Source: Turritopsis dohrnii
Taxonomy: Eukaryota > Cnidaria > Hydrozoa > Anthoathecata > Oceaniidae
Length of the DNA stretch: 64,000 nucleotides
NCBI GenBank assembly: GCA_027922465.2
Contig: BQMF02000053.1
Span: 1,054,001 to 1,118,000 of the forward strand
Direction: 5' to 3'
Part shown: piece by piece, positions 55,331 to 64,000 of the stretch
How positions within the stretch are numbered: position 1 is the first letter of the stretch
How the letters are laid out: every line of letters begins with the position of its first letter
Made by a program: the position numbers and the translations under genes
The notes under the pieces: generated by a model
The model's input: only the letters and a program-made list of their open reading frames with translations
Told to the model about the DNA's origin: nothing
Database searches by the model: none

Positions 55331-55536
55331 ATAACCTAACCTAAAAAATATATTATAAAATCTAGAAATAAATATACTGACTAATCATGAGCATGATTTA
55401 CACTGACAGTAGAATGATCTTATCTTGGCAATACTGGTTTTGAATGAAGACAAAGACTCTAAATCCTTAAGTAGAGCTGACAAATAATTCCATGCCAACA
55501 CAGCACGAAACGTAAACGTATTTTACTTCACTTTAG

Positions 55537-55884
55537 ATCAAATCCAGCGTGGTGTCTCATTGATGGTGAACCTATTAATGATTCCCAGATCTTTGAAGAC
55601 CATTGTAACTACAAGGAAAACGGTCACCAATGGCAAGGGAATGTTCAAGACTTTGAGGTATTTTGTCTGCTGTTCTTTCGGTTACTACGTATGAATTGTT
55701 GAATAATCTCACTGTTTTTTCATAGGAACATGTCATGACATGTGGGTATTGTTATGTAAATTGCAACAGTTGCAATCAGCAGAAACTGGTCAAGGAACTT
55801 GATGATCACATGACCAACCTATGTTTGATGCACACAGTTCAGTGTCAATTCTGTGCAGAAAAGCTTTTGGCTCGAGATTTGGAG
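55537..55884 (+). CDS. TRAF-like gene copy 2: TRAF-type zinc-finger exons
   Basis: Exon 55537-55657 (CACTTTAG acceptor, GAG|GTATTT donor, 40 codons plus one base) reads AWCLIDGEPINDSQIFEDHC, then GHQWQGNVQDFE; exon 55726-55884 (TTTTCATAG acceptor, GAG|GTAGGT donor, exactly 53 codons) reads EHVMTCGYCYVNCNSCNQQK, LDDHMTNLC, VQCQFCAEKLLARDLE. These are the end of the RING-linker (CxIDGEPI) and TRAF-type zinc fingers. The C-H spacing around 'HQWQGNV...EEHVMTC' and 'LDDHMTNLC' fits, though one Cys before the first finger seems lost. Both exons keep phase 0 at their 3' ends, matching the phase-0 coiled-coil exon at 61761, so they probably form one gene. The RING exon itself was not found upstream. 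Confidence 0.72.
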
Positions 55885-58800
55885 GTAGGTTTTGTGGTTC
55901 ACCAGAATTACGACCAGAGTTATGTATTACTGTGATCTCATGTGAAGCGCGCAGACGAAGAGAAACAAAATGGCTTTCAACAAGAGCTTCCGGAAACGAA
56001 GTTTCAAATTGCAAATGGAGGAAACACAGACGGGATCATACAACAAAAGTGACGTATTTGAAATAATAAAAAAGTTTTGACGGTAATTGTGTAATCATAA
56101 AAAAATTGAAAATCGGAATCACTTCTCTTTATTTCGATTCATAAATTAAATGTCTTTGTCTTGGTAATTGCTATAAAACTTTAAGGAGAAAAACAACGTT
56201 TTGCGCTGTTTTTTTTTATACCAAGCGCGCTTCACATGAGATCATAGTAATACATATTTCAACTTAGGAGAATCAACGTTGTTGTTTGTGTCCGCAAAAA
56301 AAATAATAAATGTAAGCTTATACAACAAAAAACAAAAAACAACCTTTTTTTCAAAAACAAAATTAAAGCTAAAAATCCATTAGAAGTCTGCCTTTTAAAC
56401 TTTGATTCGAAACAAAATGTAGCCAAAGTTTACATTTAAAAATAAGAAAAAAATATAAAAATGTTTTATTGATCATGATAAAACCAGGTTTGAAGGACAG
56501 AAAGAAGGAAAAACACGAAGAACAACGATTTGTAGGTTTCTTGCATACGCAGAAATCCAATTAAAATCTTTTTAAGGCAAGATCCGCCAAAAATCAGTGC
56601 ATTGAATAAAATTTATTGAATGAAAGATTTAGAGCTAAAATATATACAAAAATAAAATGTATTATTGTTGGCAAAATTTTAGATATCAAGCTCTGCTTCA
56701 AAATCCTAGTTGTTCACTTCACTAAAACAACACAAAAGTAATATGAACAAGATGCCCTTGCAGGCATAAGGATTTCTGCAAAATCAGCTGAAGTATGGAA
56801 AAAGAAAGGCTACGACATTCATGAAATTTAAGAAAGGTTTAATCCTTTACGCAATAATACAAATTTCTGATCAGTACTCCCCAAGAATCTGGATAGAACA
56901 TAATTGCCACTATGCAAAACTTTATACCAATAAACAACATTAAACTTGACTATATCTGAACGAACGACATAATGTTCTTTATTTCATTGGTACGAAATGA
57001 TATTAAGGATTCAGTGAGTATGCATGTACGTTAATGTAAATGTTATGAATTTATGAGTTCAATATGTCTTGCCTGTCATCCTATTATAATTCCTAATTCA
57101 CAAGCACAAAAAGGAAAATGTAGATTTTAATGATACAAAATACATCTATATAAGCATTAATTATAACAAAAGAACATTAAATTTAAATAGATACTTTAAG
57201 ATACCACAGTGATTACGTAAGTCTTTCAATATATACGGTCAATCTTCTTAATTACGAAAAGACTTCCCAAACACAAAAAGTAAACAAAGATTTGGATTAT
57301 GAAAATATATGACCCAAACTTACCAAAACTAGCAAACATAACTGAAAGCAGAAATTTGTATTAAAAAAAGATGTCCGCCATTTACTAAAATTTACTGACA
57401 GTAAATATAAATTTCAGTTTGCTATCATAAATAGGAAGTCCCCATTCCTAATTCAAGACATTAATAACACAGCCATGAACTACACAAGTAAATAAGCTAA
57501 AAAAGCAGCTAGAGAAACATCAAACATAAAATGATGCACAGGCAGGGTAGACTAGACATTCTTGTTGAGCTGAAGAGGAAACTGAGCTGAGCTGTACGTA
57601 CCCAGAGCTTAAAAAAGCATTACAGCCCACACATGAAACAAACAGTCTTTTGTATTTAGAAAGGCTTATAAGAATCCCAAACATTTTCAAAGAAACGAAA
57701 GCATTCCTTTTTTTCACACACTGTTTTTACAAATCATTGTAAACTTGTTTTTAGAAAAGAATGAACACAGTAGAATCATTGTAAGATAAATTATAAATTT
57801 TTTACCCTTTACTTTCGGTTTTGGAAGTGTATATCTTCTTTTAAATATATTCCACATTGATCAATAAACTTTTGGAAATCTAAGTGGGTTTCTTCGGTAC
57901 CGCTGATAGTATACCATTATGCGAACAGCTTGCAAATGTAAAGTCGAAAAATACCCGGATGATCACATGGCATGGCGAAAATCGAGCCCATGAATGGCGC
58001 TTCATTCACCAATAAACATTGACACGCCATTTGTATGAATCAATGAAATTCGAGAAACAAATATGCGCCGGTTTGGACAGGATGAAAAAAAAACAAGATG
58101 CCCTACCGGGCAGAAGGATTTCTGCAAGCTTTGCTGCTGAAAATGCCACAAAAATGCAACACTAGCACACTAGTCCTGCAAAACTAAGACAGTCACATCA
58201 TTCAGCTCGAGAAGCATCTGCATTAAATAAACAAAAATATTGATGCGACTGACAATGTTCGTCAAGAAAGTCAGCCTACCATAACATAAAAAAGGGGCTT
58301 TTCTTTATGCTATCGCGGAGATCATTTATGAAGATCTGTTTTTTTGTACGAATAAGCTGAATGATTGTTACTGGATATTTGCCACCTACGTACTCCAAAA
58401 AAGTGCATCGACACAATACGAAACTTTAATTTAACCACATTAAATATAACGAATCCTATAAAAAGATTGTGTATACTGGCGGTAACCAACATATCGTTTG
58501 GGCAGCACAAACTAATATATAAAGTTTCTATATTGATCTCCTCAGAATGAAAAATATAAATATCACAATAATAATTACTTAGAAATTAAAGCTCATATCT
58601 AATCTAAAAGTTAAAAAAAATACAACATACGTAGGGAGAAAAGAGATAAGCTGATATAGCCAGAATACATCCAAAAATTGCTACTAAATATAGTATAAAT
58701 AGCTGTATAAAGTGCATAATGAATGTTGATGGTGATGTTGGGGAGGAGCTGATTAAGGAAGCTAAGCTGAGCTTTAAAAATCCAAAAGCTTCTAAAAATT

Positions 58801-61760
58801 GACTTCAAACATGCATACACATACAAAATACACGAAGGTCTTTCATATTTAAAAAGGCTTGGAGCAAAAATAAAACAAGAAATACCTTTTCTTCCACACA
58901 CCATGATGCATGTATTGGCACTGTTTTCATATTTTATTTAAACTTCAAGAAAACTTCTTTCAAAAAACAGAATAACCACACTGTAATTTAATTTTGTGAA
59001 CATGATAAGTTCCCAACAGTAATGCAATTCTTTATATAAAATTATAAGCTGTATTAACTTCTTTTAAAGCCATATTTCCATCAAAGAAACTTTTAGCAAA
59101 CTACACACGTCCTTTCGCTGCCATTTTTAAAACGTTTTGTGGACGATCACATGACATGGCGAAAATCAGCCAATAAACTATCGCTATTTAGTGGAGGTGG
59201 CTAAACTAGGACCCTTTCGTAGAAATCGGGCATTATGCACCAATGACAATTAAGACGGCTTTTTTATGAACCAATGAAATTTAAGAAACAAATATGCGCC
59301 GGTTTGGACAGTAAGATGAAACAAGATGCCTTTGCAGGCATAAGGATTTCTGCAAAACCAGCTGAAGCATGAAACCCTAGAAATCTATGAAAGCATCAAT
59401 GATACATACTATAGATCCAAACAATATTAAAGCTCCTCTTTCCTGTTGAGCATTTTGAACACTTTACACACAAACGTTAACAAGATTTTATACTACTTTT
59501 ATGGTTATGGAAAGACGATTGCTTAATGAATGAAACTTTAAGTATCAAAATGAAAGTAGTTTATTCTTGAAAACAAACATATTATATACTGTAGATCAAA
59601 AATAAATAAGACAAAAATACTTTTAAAAAGTGTGAATAGGGCTTAACTAAAAACAACATCAGCTATTACATACAAAGAAAAGAAAGGTGCGAATCGTAAC
59701 CATGGATACACATTTTATATGACAGTTTTTTTAAAAAAGAAACGATGTAAGAGCTAAAAGAAAAAAAAACACAAACTTTTTCGAAAAACAAATTAAGAAA
59801 CAAAGTAAAAGCCAAAAACTCATCAGAAATACTTTGTTTAAAACTAACTACGTATCTACCTACCTAATCTAGCTACTAAGAAAAATATAGCTTTTAAAAA
59901 GTTTAACTATGAACGACTTCGATAAATTTTTCCTAACTGCAAGAGAGCTTCGAACCACAAGATGTTACCAACATAAAAGTTTATTACAAGCGATGCTTCG
60001 AATTTGGTGGAACTGAAGTTCTCCATTGTATTTTTAGTGGGAGAAATGTCAGAAATTTGCGTGAAAAGATGTCCAGTATTTAGAATTTACAGACAATCAA
60101 GGTACCCCATTCCTAACTCAGGACATTGATAATACAGCCAAGAACTATACAAGTATATAAGCTGAAATAGTTAGAGAAACATCAAACATAAAATAAGATG
60201 CACAGCCACAGGCAGAGGGTAGACAAGACATTCCTTGTATGTTGTTGGAGCTGAAGAGGAAACTGAGCTGAGCTGTATGTATCCAGAGCTTAAAAAGCAC
60301 TACAGCCCACACATGAAACAAACGGTATTTTGTATCTAGAAAGGCTTAAAAGAATCCCAGACATTTTCCAAAAAATAAAAGTTGCACACACTATTTTTAC
60401 AAAACATTGAGAACTTGTTTTTAGAAAGGAATGAACGCAGTAAATCATTGTAAGATAATTATAAATTTCTACCCTTTACTTTTGGTTTTGAAAGTGTAAA
60501 TCTTCTTTTAAATCTCTTCAGTATTGATCAATCAATGTGGAAGTGTGGGTTTCTTCGGTTTCTTCTGCCATTATGCAAACGGCGTCCAAACGTAAAGTCG
60601 AAAAATACCCGGATGATCACATGGCGGAAATCAAGCCAATAAACTGTCGCTATTGAAGTCAAGGTGGCTATATTAGCACCCTTTCGTAGAAATCGGGCAT
60701 TATGCACCAATCACGATTGAGACGGCTTTTTTATGGACCAATGAAATTGGAGAAACAAATATGTCTAGGTTTGGACAGTAAGATGAAAACAGAAAAACAC
60801 GGACGATCGTAAAGTATTTCTTGCTTTGCAGAAATCCAAAAAAAAAAAAAAATCAGAAAAACACGGACGATCGTAAAGTATTTCTTGCTTACGCAGAAAT
60901 CCAATAATGATAAATTAGGAAAAAACAGTCTGTCTCCCACCTATGGTACCATGCTTTGACATGGGAAAAAAGCAAAGTCCGCTAATAATTGTATACCACC
61001 GTGTAACATCAACACGAAAATTGCAAGATGATGAGGATGATGAAGATGAAGAACAAAATCGGAAACTGACATTCGCCTATCTTGTGAAACTACCATGCCT
61101 CCTCGCTCGCTTACGCTCGCTGCGGGGGCAATTATAACCATTTTTAGTCGGGTAAAAAAAATCACAATAATCTGGCGAATCAATACGGATAACTGAGATA
61201 AATATGGTAAATTTAATTATAAAAAACAATTTTAACAATCAGCCGAAGAGTAGTTAAAGTAAGTGGTCTAGAAAGTCTGTCAGTGTCTTAAGTAAAGCTG
61301 GCAAATCTTTTATGCAGTGAATTTGTATTATTATTTGGTACTAGGGAAAATCAAAGATGATATTTTGATGAGTCATATGAAAAAGAATTTGAGAAAAACA
61401 TCACTGATATCCTTATGATCAGATTACACATCTGATATTTTTGTGGACGACAGACTCTCGAGGTTGTTTGTCAAGTCTTTTCAAACTTTCTGGAAATTTA
61501 AAAGTCACCAAATTATGAAATTAGAAAGTATGATATTGAATTGGTAAATATTCTAGCCGTATTTTTCTGTCTTGAAACTCAACAGAGTAGAAGTACTTAT
61601 TCCCAAATAAATTATTACAAAATCTCTGCGGAGGAGAAGTGAATTTTTAAAGAAAGACACACCAATATCCACAACGTTTCAGTGTAAATGAACTTTTTTT
61701 GATGATTTCGCACACGGGGATGAGACATTTTTCACGTCATCTTTCTTCTGATATTCTTAG
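55885..61760 (+). repeat. 5.9-kb intron of TRAF copy 2 filled with diverged ~1.2-1.5-kb repeat units
   Basis: Segments GATGCC(C)TTGCAGGCATAAGG recur at about 56752, 58101 and 59322, each followed by TTTCTGCAA. Between them, the 57420-57680 and 60095-60370 segments match (AAACATCAAACATAAAAT, GAGGAAACTGAGCTGAGCTG, ACAGCCCACACATGAAACAA), with a fainter third at 58700-58870. GATCACATGGC..GGCGAAAATC blocks recur at about 57960, 59144 and 60613. Spacing of the units is 1.2-1.5 kb. No ORF has recognisable content. This suggests tandem duplication of a non-autonomous element or an internal satellite. Confidence 0.6.
60787..60905 (+). repeat. Direct ~66-bp duplication separated by poly-A
   Basis: CAGAAAAACACGGACGATCG TAAAGTATTTCTTGCTT...GCAGAAATCCAA occurs twice in a row, split by a run of about 15 A's (60838-60852). 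Confidence 0.8.
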
Positions 61761-63043
61761 GTGAACGGTAAGAAAAGCCTCGATAAACATTTGCTGGAAA
61801 ATATAACGATACATGCTGCGATAACCGTGTCTGTCTTGCGGAACGTTAAAGAAGAAAACGAGACATTGAAACACCAGCTGCAAAATGAGTTGCGACTGCG
61901 CACAGAGCTTCAGGAGCGAGTGGAAGAGCAAAACAACGTACATGCTGGTATGAAAGCCGACATGTTGAAGCTTCAAAAGAAACTGTGGACGGTGGAAAAA
62001 CAGTTTGCAGAGTATCGAGCGCTAGTGGAAGAAGAAACATTAAACCTTGCAAGTGAGATTGGAAATGAGAAACAAGGAGATGAGACCAAACCTGTACAAG
62101 ATACCATGGGCCTCCTGGACTCGACATACGAAGATTTCGAGCGCAAAAATCGTAACATCGAACAACACTTTGGCCAAAGTGGACACCTCGTAAATGGAAA
62201 AATCGTCATGATCGAGACGAATAACACCCTTTTAAGCGCCAACCTATCGGATTTGGAGTTGAAGTTCCAGCTGATGGAAAACACCAACTATAATGGCCGA
62301 TGGTTGTGGAAAATTGATAACGTACATCATCGCATGCAGGAAGCCCTCACAGGAAAGACAACAGCCTTACATAGCGCACCTTGTTTCACCAGTCGTGTCG
62401 GATATAAATTCTGTTGCAGGTATAGTGTGTAATGAATTTTTCGGATTAGTTTTTTGTATTCGGAATTCGGGTTGCAAAAGAATTTTAGCCCTAACACCGT
62501 CGGTACGTAGCTCTTATGTGCGGATATGTCTTACACATTAAAATCTATAACGTACGTTTATGATTCATTATCATCATTTATGATAAGTATTTCTGATTTT
62601 TTTCTATTTGTAACGATGAAGTTCTAGTGATTTCTTTCATAAAATGTTTTGGTAATCTCTTGACTGTCCAACGGTATCTACAGTTTCAATTATTGTTATT
62701 GTTCTGGTTTCATTTCAGGCTTTATTTAAACGGCAAAGGCATGGGACGTGGCACTCATTTATCGTTGTTTTTTGTCGTGATGCGTTCCAAAAACGATGCG
62801 TTGCTTTCGTGGCCGTTTACGTGCCGGGTGACATTCAAATTGATCAATTGCGAAAATCCAGCAGAGAGCATCAAGAAAACTTTTTTATCGGATCGCAACT
62901 CCAGCAGTTTGAAGAGGCCAACACGAGACATGATTGTTGCTGCTGGTTGTCCACTATTTGTGCAAAAAGAGAAACTTTTTGCCGGCCATTTTATGATCGA
63001 CGACAGTTTGTTTATCGAGACAGTCGTGACCGTTCCACAATGA
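61761..63043 (+). CDS. TRAF-like protein, coiled-coil and MATH exons, copy 2
   Basis: Duplicate of the 35571-36860 exons. Exon 61761-62419 (TTCTTAG acceptor, phase 0 in, phase 2 out) begins VNGKKSLDKHLLEN and has a coiled coil longer by about 14 residues than copy 1 (QNNVHAGMKADMLK insert) but shorter near the MATH start. Exon 62719-63043 ends with TGA at 63041 and carries the MATH core (LYLNGKGMGRGTHLSLFFVV, IVAAGCPLFVQKEKLF, MIDDSLFIETVVTV). The two copies are highly similar and both intact, implying a recent duplication or ongoing homogenisation. Together with the zinc-finger exons at 55537-55884 this gives zinc-finger/coiled-coil/MATH architecture, i.e. a receptor-proximal signalling adaptor; target receptor unknown. 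Confidence 0.87.
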
Positions 63044-64000
63044 CAAAATCTCCTAGAACATAAATTGTTTTCCTTCTTAAACGAAAATGACGTTGTTAAC
63101 AGTTCTTACTTTGTAATCACGAAGGGACATTGAAAAAAATATTCTTTGGTCGGTGCGGCGAGCATCTGATCTTTCATTAGCGTTTGCTTGTTGTTCCGCC
63201 CAGATTTTTTGTCCCAACTTCTAGCCTAGATTCCTCCTTTCCCTTGAAGTAAGGCTACAATAGAGACTATTCGACTTAATTCAGAACTGTTTATTAAATT
63301 GATAATTCCATAAATTCTGAGTGTGAGTGTCGCTTCACATTAAAAAATGAACTCCATCCGATAGGGTTCATGTTTTTACCCGATTGTACCGACCTTGATG
63401 AAGATAGAGAGCTCTGCTTCCTCCAAGGGCCAAAATTATAATCGCATATGTATGTTATTTTTATCTTTTTACATAAATGCATTCATCAATACAGGCGAGT
63501 TTTTAATGTTGCTTGTTAACTTGTTTAAACTGAAAATTAAATAAAATGCGTAGAATATGTAAAAAATCTTATCACCCAAATGAACAGACAATACAAGTAT
63601 GTATGAAACATTTACATGATTATGAGGTACCTGTGAAAGTACATCTATTAGTACTCAAAAAGTACTGTTATTTTTCTTAACCTAATTGTCCTAGTGTAGA
63701 TCTGTGTTGCATTCACTCTAATGTAGCTTCGGCTACAATGATCAAGGATCAGTTCCGAGACTGTCATTAGGGACTGATTTCGGAGGTGCACCCAGGCTTT
63801 CTTCCTTTCTTCGGAAAGATGACAATCAAGACGGATACGGTTTAGTTTATAGTCCTACTGATACATTTAATACACCTTTTCCGAGATTATTTTCTGTAAC
63901 ATGAAAACGAGGTTGCATGTACCAACATTAATATTCACCAAGGCAAGCAAAGGAATTACAACTGAAATCTCTTTTTTATTAAACGATATCGACGCAAACA
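63044..64000. other. 3' flank of TRAF copy 2
   Basis: The first 640 bases repeat the flank of copy 1 (36861-37500). The remainder to the window edge shows no gene. GTAGCTTCGGCTACAATGATC at 63722 has a counterpart near 37828-37848 in the copy-1 flank, so the duplication may extend further. Confidence 0.55.

Overview
The window is animal nuclear DNA. It is AT-rich, with small exons, short introns using GT...AG borders, and very dense interspersed repeats. The gene set (gremlin-like cystine-knot ligand, TRAF/MATH genes, RAG1-like RING plus core gene, Helitron with a 2A-like peptide, CR1/Rex-like LINE pieces) points to an early-branching metazoan, most likely a cnidarian. This is inferred from family resemblance only; no database search was possible.

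Layout. 0-1.5 kb: a two-exon MADF-BESS gene on the minus strand. 1.5-12.4 kb: gene-poor DNA with inverted-repeat elements and a 31-bp minisatellite. 12.4-13.3 kb: a secreted gremlin/DAN-like cystine-knot gene on the plus strand. 13.3-24.9 kb: repeats, including a decayed Mutator-like element with an Ulp1 protease domain, near-perfect TIRs and an exact 9-bp target duplication (18046-19832), LINE endonuclease fragments, a nested palindromic MITE and a mariner fragment. 24.997-28.739 kb: a multi-exon RAG1-like gene (zinc-binding N-terminus, RING, C2H2 finger, GGRP linker, RNase-H-like core) with a frameshift, an internal deletion and a stop codon. 28.7-34 kb: several MITE families. 34.0-36.9 kb: a TATA/Inr promoter, a small death-fold-like exon, then intact coiled-coil and MATH exons of a TRAF-like gene. 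37-43.5 kb: repeats, a SWIM zinc-finger fossil and LINE 3' ends. 44.66-51.30 kb: a 2211-codon uninterrupted Helitron/Helentron protein on the minus strand. 51.3-55.5 kb: MITEs. 55.5-63.04 kb: a second TRAF-like gene whose zinc-finger exons are separated by a 5.9-kb repeat-filled intron from coiled-coil and MATH exons that duplicate the 35.6-36.9 kb copy.

How the parts relate. There is no operon-like logic. The host-type genes are the MADF-BESS regulator, the gremlin-like ligand and two TRAF-like adaptors. Most of the rest is mobile DNA of at least five classes (Helitron, Mutator-like, mariner, LINE, MITEs). The RAG1-like gene and the Helitron are the most informative elements.
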